Positions 7,142 through 14,191 of a stretch of DNA of 17,436 bases are shown piece after piece. The stretch's first letter is position 1; every line of letters begins with the position of its first letter. The position numbers were made by a program, and so were the translations under genes. The notes beneath the pieces were generated by a model, which was not told the origin of the DNA, searched no databases, and was given only the letters and a program-made list of their open reading frames with translations. Source of the stretch: an uncultured Muribaculaceae bacterium (lineage in GTDB: Bacteria; Bacteroidota; Bacteroidia; Bacteroidales; Muribaculaceae); the NCBI GenBank assembly GCA_947173755.1, contig CAMWGM010000009.1:1-17436 (forward strand), read 5' to 3'.

Positions 7142-9076
7142 TTATAATACAATTTTATCAACTTTGTTGCCCTGACGACGGATATAGAGACCGTTTGAGG
7201 GATTCTCTACCTTGACACCCTGAATAGTGTAATATTCGACAGGTGCGTTTTCGTCGCTGACTACTTCATTGATTCCCGAAGGAAGTTCAATCTCGGAGCC
7301 GGGCATGCGGAGCACATTCTCGACACGGCCGGTGGTGAGGTCGATGATGTAGACCACGACAGCGAGATATTTGCCGTCGCGCTTCTTGATGTTGGCACCG
7401 GATGTGTCGAGAGTGTAGGAATACTCATATTCCTTGCCCTTTTCGATAGTCGAGGGTACAGAACCCTGAATCATGGGGAAACCTTCGAGATAGCGGGCTA
7501 CATCCATGTAGTATGTCTTGACGGAACCTTTCTTCGATTCCCAGCCACCCATAGGACCATAGCCACCGCCGGCGTAATTGTTGGTCTGATTGTAGGGACC
7601 TACGCTATCCTCAAGCACTGCGAACTGGAGAGAGTAAGGACAATTTCCGGAGAAATCGAGAGCATAACGGCTCTTGACCTTTACGTCCATCACCTTATTC
7701 TCGGTGTTCTGCCACTGTGCGGTGATACCGGTGATTTCAGCGAGAGCGGGGACAGAGTGGAGATAGTCGTAATACATCGCCAGATTCTGATAAGCGGGAT
7801 CGGAGCTGAAAGAACGGTTGATCACACTGCCGGGAGCACCGCCGTCCCAATAAACTTCAAGGAACTCATTCCATGACTTAGCCTTCATGGGGTCTGATCC
7901 AACATGAACTGCAACGGGAATGAACGAACCGTCGGGATGCTCCTCAGTCATGGTTTCGAGACCGACGATACCGCGGGGGCACCATCCGCACCATGTACCG
8001 GTGAACTCCTCAACGACCACATTCTTGGAGAAAGTCATCTCGAGCACGTTTACCGTACCGTTGATAAGTTTATTGGGAGAATCGTTCTCAACACCGTTCA
8101 CCTTGGTGATCGAAACAGAGAAGGGAACGTTGATGGCTTCCTGATCATAGGTGATTTCAGGAGTCTTCACGATCAGTGTCGAATTGTTGACGAGGGGCTC
8201 TGCGAAAGTGATTTCGGTCGCTACAGCCTCTTTGTCACCGATCTTATAGGTAAGTTCGATGCTGTTGACAGGGTTTGCGCCACGGTTGGTGATGAGAGTC
8301 TCGATGGTGAAAGGTGTGTTGATCACCACGCTGGGGATCACATCATAGTCGTCGGCCGACACAAGGTTCTGGGGAAGATTCTCGCCCTGAATGATGGCTG
8401 CGATACAGTTGCTGCCGTAACCTGAGCCAAGGAGTGACATATAACTCCACTTGCCGCCTGTAAACATGCCGATAAAGGCACCCTCGTCGACATTCTCGAC
8501 ACCGTCAACGACGATGGTGAAGTCGGAAGTCGACACGAGTTTACCGTAGACACCAAGATAATAATTCTTTGCAGGCTCGATTGTGAAGGGAGTGTCGAGA
8601 ACGATGGTCTGGAGTTCCCAGGGAGTTGTCACTGCAGTGAAAGCCTGTGTATAGACAGGTTCGGCGGTGAGATTCTCTCTGATGAAGAAAGTGTATTCGG
8701 TAACGAAATTCTGATTGCTGTTGTTGCGGATACCGGTGTAGAACTGGAATTTGGTGATCTTGTTGCCGGCATATAGAGAGGAGGTAGCCGGAGTCATCTG
8801 CATCATCTGTGCGACGAGATCGCCGGCCTTCACCTCGTTGAGACCGAGGGCGGTGGCAGGTTCACCTGCGAAAGAATAGGTGACAAACTGCTCGTCCTGG
8901 CTCTCTTCCTTGGCAGGTGCTTTCGAAGGACGGGCGTCGGGGGTCAGAACAGCCGCCTGAAACTGCGAGCGGTCAGCCATCGGATTGATGAGCTGATTTC
9001 TGCCAGTCATCAATCCGGCCTGCGCGGCAAGCGCCATGCCGAACATGATCGACAGTGTTACTAAAGTTTTTTTCAT
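7142..9076 (-). CDS. Secreted Omp28-related protein with CGWC thioredoxin-like motif and C-terminal sorting-like tail
   Basis: A 644-residue exported protein, last gene of the envelope cluster. A Sec signal peptide spans about residues 1-20 (hydrophobic, ending AQA). A beta-rich region of about 65-230 is followed by an Ig/CARDB-like segment (about 235-345, LITNRGANPVNSIELTYKIG). The Omp28-type thioredoxin-like domain spans about 350-590 and opens with VEEFTGTWCGWCPRG, with Cys363-Gly-Trp-Cys366. The last about 45 residues (EYYTIQGVKVENPSNGLYI then a basic end) resemble a type A sorting domain of the type IX secretion system. Such tails also occur in gut Bacteroidales without an obvious complete T9SS, so surface delivery is likely but not certain. 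Function is unknown; the CxxC suggests thiol-disulfide exchange or a structural disulfide. It starts 25 nt after the upstream small secreted gene. Confidence 0.87.
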   Translation of the reverse strand: MKKTLVTLSIMFGMALAAQAGLMTGRNQLINPMADRSQFQAAVLTPDARPSKAPAKEESQDEQFVTYSFAGEPATALGLNEVKAGDLVAQMMQMTPATSSLYAGNKITKFQFYTGIRNNSNQNFVTEYTFFIRENLTAEPVYTQAFTAVTTPWELQTIVLDTPFTIEPAKNYYLGVYGKLVSTSDFTIVVDGVENVDEGAFIGMFTGGKWSYMSLLGSGYGSNCIAAIIQGENLPQNLVSADDYDVIPSVVINTPFTIETLITNRGANPVNSIELTYKIGDKEAVATEITFAEPLVNNSTLIVKTPEITYDQEAINVPFSVSITKVNGVENDSPNKLINGTVNVLEMTFSKNVVVEEFTGTWCGWCPRGIVGLETMTEEHPDGSFIPVAVHVGSDPMKAKSWNEFLEVYWDGGAPGSVINRSFSSDPAYQNLAMYYDYLHSVPALAEITGITAQWQNTENKVMDVKVKSRYALDFSGNCPYSLQFAVLEDSVGPYNQTNNYAGGGYGPMGGWESKKGSVKTYYMDVARYLEGFPMIQGSVPSTIEKGKEYEYSYTLDTSGANIKKRDGKYLAVVVYIIDLTTGRVENVLRMPGSEIELPSGINEVVSDENAPVEYYTIQGVKVENPSNGLYIRRQGNKVDKIVL

Positions 9077-9101
9077 CTTGAAAAGAATGTGTAATGATAG
9101 A

Positions 9102-9794
9102 TTATTTCACGAGGATTTTACCGGTGACATTGCGGGCACCGCGGAGCGCATAGATGTAGACGCCGGGACGAAGCGAGTGGGTGTTTACTGTGCCCTGACC
9201 GTCGACACGCTGCGAAAGCACCTGTGTACCGGTGATGGAATATAGAGAGAGTGTGGAGGGAGAAGCCACGTCGAACGAAAGTCCCTCGCGTCCGTAGGTG
9301 ACAGTGTTTGTGGTCTCCACGAGTTTCAGCGATGAAGCGGCCGGATCCATGACAAGGGTGAACTTACGTGTCACCGATCCTGCTGTAGCAGTGAAGTTGG
9401 TTGTAACGGCAGGGACGGGAGCCGAAAGATCCTCTACATAATCGATCCAGTCGAAGATAAGGGGGAGTTTCTCGTTGGCGTTGACCGAAGCGGTCTTGGT
9501 GACCGTCTTGCCCGACGAGCACTGGCCACCCGCACACATCTGGATATCCTGACCCGATGTGCATGCAGCGATGATGGTGACGCTTGTGGCCTCATCGGAA
9601 GATACGAAGAGTTCGGGAGCCATCTTGATTTCATAGAGGCCTCCGAGATCATCGCTTGTCAGCGTAGAATAAGTGATGGTCTTGCCGTTTTCGATTTCGG
9701 TGTCACCGATCCAGAATTTCAGGTCGGCGGCATGCGAGCCCATGACAGTAAGCACTGCCATAGCCATGAGAGAGTAAAGTTTCTTCATACGCAT
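9102..9794 (-). CDS. Small secreted protein with three-cysteine segment and C-terminal sorting-like tail
   Basis: A 230-residue exported protein I cannot assign to a characterised family. A signal peptide covers about residues 1-23 (MRMKKLYSLMAMAV, ending HAAD). The middle is a predicted beta domain carrying all mature cysteines in one segment: Cys78, Cys87 and Cys92, the latter two in CAGGQC. The C-terminal about 70 residues (LSFDVASPSTLSLYSITG, LRPGVYIYALRG, VTGKILVK) look like a type A T9SS sorting domain. Translation may start at the first ATG (9794) or the third codon ATG (9788). It lies 79 nt after the Omp28 lipoprotein gene, with a hairpin in the gap, and 25 nt before the large Omp28 gene. 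Given its neighbours it could be a thiol-dependent client or partner (inference). Confidence 0.78.
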   Translation of the reverse strand: MRMKKLYSLMAMAVLTVMGSHAADLKFWIGDTEIENGKTITYSTLTSDDLGGLYEIKMAPELFVSSDEATSVTIIAACTSGQDIQMCAGGQCSSGKTVTKTASVNANEKLPLIFDWIDYVEDLSAPVPAVTTNFTATAGSVTRKFTLVMDPAASSLKLVETTNTVTYGREGLSFDVASPSTLSLYSITGTQVLSQRVDGQGTVNTHSLRPGVYIYALRGARNVTGKILVK

Positions 9795-9831
9795 TATGTG
9801 GTTTTCTGTTTATTTAGTTGAACGTGAATGC

Positions 9832-9861
9832 CGGTAAGAGGGATCTTCTCCCTGCTTACCG
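9832..9861 (-). repeat. Imperfect hairpin in the gap between two cluster genes
   Basis: CGGTAAG (9832-9838) pairs with CTTACCG (9855-9861), and an inner five-pair AGGGA/TCCCT stem continues after a single bulged G, leaving a 5-nt TCTTC loop. No T run follows on the minus strand, so full termination is unlikely. It sits 12 nt past the stop of the Omp28 lipoprotein gene and could set relative mRNA levels by processing or protection (inference). Confidence 0.6.
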
Positions 9862-9873
9862 ACCTGATATCTG

Positions 9874-10689
9874 TCAGTTGACCCTCTGGACGGCACGTCT
9901 CTGGGCATTGATATAACCCGAAGAGTTACCGAGGATAGCAACTACCGAGAGGTTTTCGGTATTCCAGCGTTCTTTCTCGGAATCACGCACGGCGATCGTG
10001 TGTTTCATCGTGAAAGTCTTGCCGTTCTCCAGACTGACAGCATCACCTTCGAGTGCCGAAGCCGAAGCGCGCCAGACATTGTCATGACGATAGTCGGTGA
10101 TCCAGCCTTCGGTGTTGCGCTGACGGGCGACGATACCGCTCTCGATCACCCACACCTTAAGTTTACCCTGGATGTCGGCATAAGGATGGATGATGGTCTC
10201 GATCTCTATGGTTCCGGTCGCAGGGTCATAATCGGGAATGACACTGACCGAGGCCTCGGATTCGCGGAGCAGTTCGATGCGGGTTGCCTTTGCCCAGGCG
10301 TCGAGATTGGCGAAGCCGCCACGACCGTTGACGACACCGATCGGCCAACTGTTGATCGATCCGTAAGCATCCTGAATCTGATTGCCTTCGGGCTGCATGA
10401 GCCAGATGTTGCCCTTGTCATAGTTAGAATTTGCTGCTGCCATTCCGAACGATCCGGCGTGGATGCTGACCGGAATGACATAGTCCTCGCCATACTGCTC
10501 GACGAGCGCTTCGAGCACGGTGTGGGCGTCGGGACAGTTTACGCAGGTCTGACCGGTGAAATCCTCGATGACTATCGAACGGACAGGTTTTACGGTGTCC
10601 ATCTCGATCAGACGGTCATTTTCAGAGATGTCCGAACAGGAGGTTGCGAGAGTAAGGATGGCACAAAGGCCGAGAAACTTCTTTAACAT
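9874..10689 (-). CDS. Omp28-related thioredoxin-like lipoprotein
   Basis: A 271-residue lipoprotein when started at the ATG at 10687-10689. A hydrophobic signal ends in the lipobox LATSC, with lipidated Cys18, and the following SDISEND is acidic, as in many Bacteroidales lipoproteins. The Omp28-type thioredoxin-like domain opens with VIEDFTGQTCVNCPDAH, with Cys49-Val-Asn-Cys52, and continues with VIPVSIHAGSFG and a WPIGVVNGRGGF stretch. A further in-frame ATG 16 codons upstream (10737) was rejected: it adds a polar stretch translated from AT-rich heptad repeats and would bury the signal peptide. The protein probably sits in the outer membrane or periplasmic leaflet. It follows the DUF6029 barrel gene by 88 nt and shares its domain type with the 7142-9076 product. 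Function not established. Confidence 0.88.
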   Translation of the reverse strand: MLKKFLGLCAILTLATSCSDISENDRLIEMDTVKPVRSIVIEDFTGQTCVNCPDAHTVLEALVEQYGEDYVIPVSIHAGSFGMAAANSNYDKGNIWLMQPEGNQIQDAYGSINSWPIGVVNGRGGFANLDAWAKATRIELLRESEASVSVIPDYDPATGTIEIETIIHPYADIQGKLKVWVIESGIVARQRNTEGWITDYRHDNVWRASASALEGDAVSLENGKTFTMKHTIAVRDSEKERWNTENLSVVAILGNSSGYINAQRRAVQRVN

Positions 10690-10700
10690 GTTTTTTAATT

Positions 10701-10728
10701 GGGAATTTTGAATCTTGAATCTTGAATT
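10701..10728. repeat. Degenerate tandem heptamer repeat
   Basis: Four consecutive 7-bp units read on the plus strand as GGGAATT, TTGAATC, TTGAATC, TTGAATT. A related AT-rich series follows at 10758-10786 (CAAAATT, GCAAAATT, AGAAATT, AAAAATT) and runs into the last codons of the DUF6029 gene. Between them lies a 6-bp inverted repeat ATTATG-CGT-CATAAT (10726-10740). Such AATT-rich spacers are familiar in Bacteroidales intergenic regions; the role is unknown. Confidence 0.65.
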
Positions 10729-10765
10729 ATGCGTCATAATCGGGGAGAGAGCAAATCCAAAATTG

Positions 10766-10773
10766 CAAAATTA
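10766..10773 (-). promoter_or_regulatory. Possible internal -7 promoter element for the Omp28 lipoprotein gene
   Basis: The minus strand reads TAATTTTG, a fit to TAnnTTTG, about 77 nt upstream of the ATG at 10689. No TTG/TTTG box is found at the expected spacing and the site lies inside AT-rich repeats where such matches arise easily. It would allow the last three genes to be expressed apart from tlpA and the DUF6029 gene. Confidence 0.3.
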
Positions 10774-10777
10774 GAAA

Positions 10778-12472
10778 TTAAAAATTGTAGACATAGGTGA
10801 GGTTGAGTCCGCGCGACGCGGGGACGTAGCGGCACACACCTCCCGAGCAGTCGAAGCCTGCGCGGGTGCGGCCGTAGGAGAGCATCAGACGGTTGGCACG
10901 ATAGGTTCCGGCAACACCGCCCATATAATAATGTGTCCCGGTATCTCCGCAGTTCCACATGTCTGACACGGAGATCATCAGATAAGGAGCGATGGAGAGT
11001 TCGAGCAGACCATAAGCCCAGTCTTTCTGATCCTGACGTGTGTGGAGATACTGGAGTTCGTTGCGCAGGGTCAGTTTCGACGACATGCGCCATTTGGTGT
11101 CGACCACGAAGATGTTGGCGTGGATCATTCCTCCCTTTCCTTCGACGACAGTCTTGTTGTAGGTCTGGTTCATATACATGAACAATTGTGACACCGAGCG
11201 GCTCCACTTCTTGTCGACCTGAAGATTGATGTCGTGATAGAACTCCTGTCCCATTCCGAAGAAAGAGGTCTTACCCCAGTCTGTACCGTAGAGTACATCC
11301 GAACCCTCGATCAGCGGCGCGTCGAGATGACGGTCGAGACCACGGATATAGGAAGCATTGATCTTGATCTTCGTGCCATACTTTCCGCCGAGCGCTGTCT
11401 TGCGCTTGAAGGTGTAGGCAAACGATCCCTGGAAGGCCCATTCGCCCGGAGCAGCCTGCGTTGCATAGGGATAGAGGGCGGGGAGCGAGTAGGTGTGCAG
11501 ATAGGCGAACGCCGGCATGTTGTTGAGGAACGCGGCGGTTCCGGTACCCATACGCTGCGAGCGGTAAGCCATATTCTCGCTGCGTTTGGCCTGAAGCAGA
11601 GCGCTCATGCCCGAACGGGAATAGGTAGCCGATAGCATATAGGCCGATCCGCGACCATAAGTGTAGTTATTGTCGAAAGATGGATCCTGACCCTTCCAGG
11701 CTGCTTCGGCAAGAACACCCCACGCGCCTTTACGCAGTTCGGAACGGACGTCGAATGCCGAGACCGAAGTCGGGAGATTGAGACGCATATCAGAGCCGGG
11801 GATCACGACATCCTGCTCTTTCTCATGCTTGAGAACATAACTTGCACCGGCGGTCCAACTTACGCCTCGTTTTGCGAGCGAAGGAGCGAGGGTTGAGATT
11901 TCAATCTGAGCGTCGGCGCCATAGACCTGCGACTGTTTTTTCCAGTCCCAGTAGCGGCGTTGCAACCCACCGAGAGCAGTGATGGTGATACCTCTGACGC
12001 CGTTCCATTTCACACGCCCGCCGAGAATGGAGTTGTCGATTCCGAGCGAACGCTCCTCGTAGGTGCGGAGAATAAATCCGGAGCCGAACTGCTCGTAGAA
12101 AGTACCTCCGGTAAGTTCAAATCCTTTCACGCGACCCTTCACATAGACATGAGGCACACCCCAGCCCTTGAAGTCGGGATCAAAGCCGGGGAGGGGCCAC
12201 TTCATGAACTCCAGACGGATGCCGGCATCAACATATCGGCTGATCATGTTGAGATCTGCATAGGAGTTGAAGAGCAAGGGATGGTCGGAGTGTTCGGTTC
12301 CGATAGCCTCGTCATCCTCGGGAAACAGGCCGGTGAACTGCACACTGCCATGGAGCGCCACACCTCCGTCATTACTGCCGATGGTGAAAGCAGACGCAGT
12401 GAAAGCCGCATAGGCAAACGCCGCGGCGACCATCACACTCCTTAGTGCGGGGAAGAGTCGCGAAGTTCTCAT
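10778..12472 (-). CDS. DUF6029 family outer-membrane beta-barrel protein
   Basis: A 564-residue protein with an N-terminal signal (about 1-28, ending TASA) and many alternating amphipathic strands with aromatic girdles, ending in Phe (VYNF), as outer-membrane barrels do. The segment with NNMPAFAYLHTYSLPALYPYATQ and GEWAFQGSF, and early GGTFYEQFGSGFILRTYEER, are what I recognise as DUF6029. Three cysteines lie near the C terminus: Cys508 in NCGD, and Cys542 and Cys547 in CSGGVC. The start ATG overlaps the tlpA stop by one base (TAATG), so the two are translationally coupled. A pore, adhesin or secretion role cannot be decided from sequence; coupling to a thioredoxin-like protein suggests the C-terminal cysteines need redox handling (inference). 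Confidence 0.86.
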   Translation of the reverse strand: MRTSRLFPALRSVMVAAAFAYAAFTASAFTIGSNDGGVALHGSVQFTGLFPEDDEAIGTEHSDHPLLFNSYADLNMISRYVDAGIRLEFMKWPLPGFDPDFKGWGVPHVYVKGRVKGFELTGGTFYEQFGSGFILRTYEERSLGIDNSILGGRVKWNGVRGITITALGGLQRRYWDWKKQSQVYGADAQIEISTLAPSLAKRGVSWTAGASYVLKHEKEQDVVIPGSDMRLNLPTSVSAFDVRSELRKGAWGVLAEAAWKGQDPSFDNNYTYGRGSAYMLSATYSRSGMSALLQAKRSENMAYRSQRMGTGTAAFLNNMPAFAYLHTYSLPALYPYATQAAPGEWAFQGSFAYTFKRKTALGGKYGTKIKINASYIRGLDRHLDAPLIEGSDVLYGTDWGKTSFFGMGQEFYHDINLQVDKKWSRSVSQLFMYMNQTYNKTVVEGKGGMIHANIFVVDTKWRMSSKLTLRNELQYLHTRQDQKDWAYGLLELSIAPYLMISVSDMWNCGDTGTHYYMGGVAGTYRANRLMLSYGRTRAGFDCSGGVCRYVPASRGLNLTYVYNF

Positions 12473-12957
12473 TATTCTTTCGTGAGCGAACGGATTTTCT
12501 TAATCACTTCATCTTCGGCACCGTCGGTATAGCCTGAGTGGCTTTCTACAATATTGCCGCTTCCGTCGACAATCAGCATATGGGGCACGCTCTGGATGCC
12601 GAGCGCGCGGAAGAAGTCGCTGTTTGAGTCAAGAAGGGTTTCATATTCCCACCCTTCGGCATCGACGAGAGGTTTGACCTTCGATGCATTCTGCGATGTG
12701 TCGATCGACACGATATACATCTTCATGCCGGTCTCATCCTGCCATTCGGGATAGACCTCGGCGATGGCCTTGAGTTCGCGCAGACAAGGCTTGCACCAGG
12801 TGGCGAAGAAACTGATGGCAAAGGGTTTGCCGTCGTTTGAGAGAGTGGCGGTGTCGACCGCGCGGCCATCAAGATCCTTGACGGTGACAGAAGGCAACTG
12901 GGCCGAGGCGCAGAGAGCCACAGCCAGCATGACGAGAAGTGTATAGATTTTGCGCAT
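12472..12957 (-). CDS. TlpA-like periplasmic thioredoxin-fold protein
   Basis: A 161-residue exported thioredoxin-fold protein of the TlpA/ResA/AhpC-TSA-like group. The signal peptide is about residues 1-19 (ending ASA, without a lipobox Cys), so a soluble periplasmic form is expected. The active site is ATWCKPC with Cys55 and Cys58. SFFATW precedes it, and the cis-Pro loop is SVPHMLIVDG with Pro125. Family members reduce or shuffle disulfides in envelope proteins, or act in cytochrome c maturation. Here the gene opens the envelope cluster behind the promoter at 12992-13022 and overlaps the DUF6029 start by one base, pointing to a dedicated role with that barrel rather than with cytochromes. 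Redox direction (reductase or oxidase) cannot be told. Confidence 0.92.
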   Translation of the reverse strand: MRKIYTLLVMLAVALCASAQLPSVTVKDLDGRAVDTATLSNDGKPFAISFFATWCKPCLRELKAIAEVYPEWQDETGMKMYIVSIDTSQNASKVKPLVDAEGWEYETLLDSNSDFFRALGIQSVPHMLIVDGSGNIVESHSGYTDGAEDEVIKKIRSLTKE

Positions 12958-12991
12958 GTCGGTATTGATTACTTTTATACGTATTATCTTG

Positions 12992-13022
12992 CAAATTTAG
13001 CAATTTTCCCGCATCCATGCAA
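12992..13022 (-). promoter_or_regulatory. Bacteroidota-type promoter for the tlpA-DUF6029 cluster
   Basis: On the minus strand TTG (plus 13020-13022) is followed by a 20-nt spacer and TAAATTTG (plus 12992-12999), a good match to the TTTG/TTG plus TAnnTTTG consensus. It lies 34 nt upstream of the tlpA ATG at 12957. Boxes are read directly; transcription start is inferred near 12985. Confidence 0.7.
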
Positions 13023-13077
13023 GCAAAAGGATACACAAAACATATAAAAAACGTCAATTAGGCCCGACAGAAAGAGA

Positions 13078-14148
13078 TCAGCCGCGCGACACTTTCAGAT
13101 AGAGCACCACTCCGATGATCGTGTAGACGAAATTAGGAATCCACATCGCCACGAGAGGCGACGTATAGCCCGAGATGGCAAACGTAGAGGTGACCGTGGT
13201 GAAAAGTATGTATGAGAACGACAGTACAAGACCTATGCCGATGTTCACACCCATGCCACCCTTCACTTTTTTCGATGACAGCGACATGCCGATAAGGGTG
13301 AGGATGAAAGCGGCGGCAGTCATTGCGAAACGCTTTTCATGCTCGATCTCAAAACGTTTTATGTTGGCCACGCCACGGTCCTTCTGTCGGGTTATATACT
13401 CGCGCAGTTCCGGTGTGGTCATGGTCTCGCAGTCATTGGCCGAAATCAGGAAGTCTCTGGGCTCCATGGCAATGACTGTATCAAGACGTGTCCCGCGACG
13501 GATGCTCTCGCGCGGACCGTCGAAATCGCGGATCATGTAGTCGCGCACGGTCCAGTGGTGGAGTGTGTCCCAGCGGATGGTCTGCGCCGTCAGTCGCGAC
13601 ACAAGTTTCTTGTCCTTGAACGAGTCGAGCGAGAACTTATAGCCGGTCTTCTGGATGTTGTCGTAGCGTGACATATAAGCCACTTCTCCCTCGGCCACCT
13701 GCAACTGGATGTTCTGCCCGTAGTCGACGCGCTTATTCTTTACATATGTGTTCTGGAAATCTATACGTTTGATATTGGCCGGAGGAATGATGTATGCGCT
13801 GAGCACATATGTGGCGGCCGCAATGACCGCGGCGCTCAGCATGTAAGGCCTCAGCAGACGACGGTAACTCATACCCGTCGACAGCATCGCAATGATCTCG
13901 GAATTGTCAGCCAGTTTCGAAGTGAAGAAAATGACGGCTATAAAGGTAAACAGCGGACTGAACTGATTGGCGAAATATGGCAGGAAGTTCAGAAAATAGT
14001 CGAACACCGTAGCCTTAAGCGGAGCCTTCAGAAAAGCATCGAGTTTCTCATTGACATCAAACATGATCGTGATGGCCAATATCAGCCCGATGGCAAAGAT
14101 ATAGGTACCGAGAAATTTCTTAACTATATACCAATCAAGGATTTTCAT
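13078..14148 (-). CDS. LptF/LptG family permease (YjgP/YjgQ)
   Basis: A 356-residue inner-membrane protein with the LptF/LptG layout. Three N-terminal membrane helices (about 12-31, 59-80, 101-122) are followed by a periplasmic beta-jellyroll region (about 125-270), then three C-terminal helices ending YTIIGVVLYLKVSRG. The N terminus MKILDWYIVKKFLGTY and the LADNSEIIAMLSTGMSYRRLLRPYM coupling-helix region are typical. Two such proteins with the LptB ATPase form the ABC transporter that extracts LPS from the inner membrane and drives it to the LptD outer-membrane channel. I lean to the LptG side, since in Bacteroidota one of the pair commonly lies next to tgt, as here (43 nt after its stop). 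The other subunit and lptB are not in the window. Confidence 0.93.
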   Translation of the reverse strand: MKILDWYIVKKFLGTYIFAIGLILAITIMFDVNEKLDAFLKAPLKATVFDYFLNFLPYFANQFSPLFTFIAVIFFTSKLADNSEIIAMLSTGMSYRRLLRPYMLSAAVIAAATYVLSAYIIPPANIKRIDFQNTYVKNKRVDYGQNIQLQVAEGEVAYMSRYDNIQKTGYKFSLDSFKDKKLVSRLTAQTIRWDTLHHWTVRDYMIRDFDGPRESIRRGTRLDTVIAMEPRDFLISANDCETMTTPELREYITRQKDRGVANIKRFEIEHEKRFAMTAAAFILTLIGMSLSSKKVKGGMGVNIGIGLVLSFSYILFTTVTSTFAISGYTSPLVAMWIPNFVYTIIGVVLYLKVSRG

Positions 14149-14191
14149 CAGCGATTACTGTTGGTGCGGAGCGAAATGTTCACAGGGTGGT

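Noticed and set aside
7142..9076. Firm claim that a type IX secretion system exports the tailed proteins
   Set aside because: No T9SS component genes are in the window and similar tails are found in Bacteroidales without a clear complete system.
10000..10686. 228-codon plus-strand frame opposite the Omp28 lipoprotein gene
   Set aside because: The opposite strand has a lipobox, a CxxC domain and cluster context; this frame has none.
10690..10737. Upstream in-frame ATG giving the Omp28 lipoprotein a 16-residue extension
   Set aside because: The extension is translated heptad repeat and would place a polar stretch before the lipoprotein signal peptide.
10701..10786. Possible CRISPR-like or origin-like iterons
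   Set aside because: Units are only 7-8 bp, degenerate and contiguous, with no spacers, no cas or replication genes nearby.
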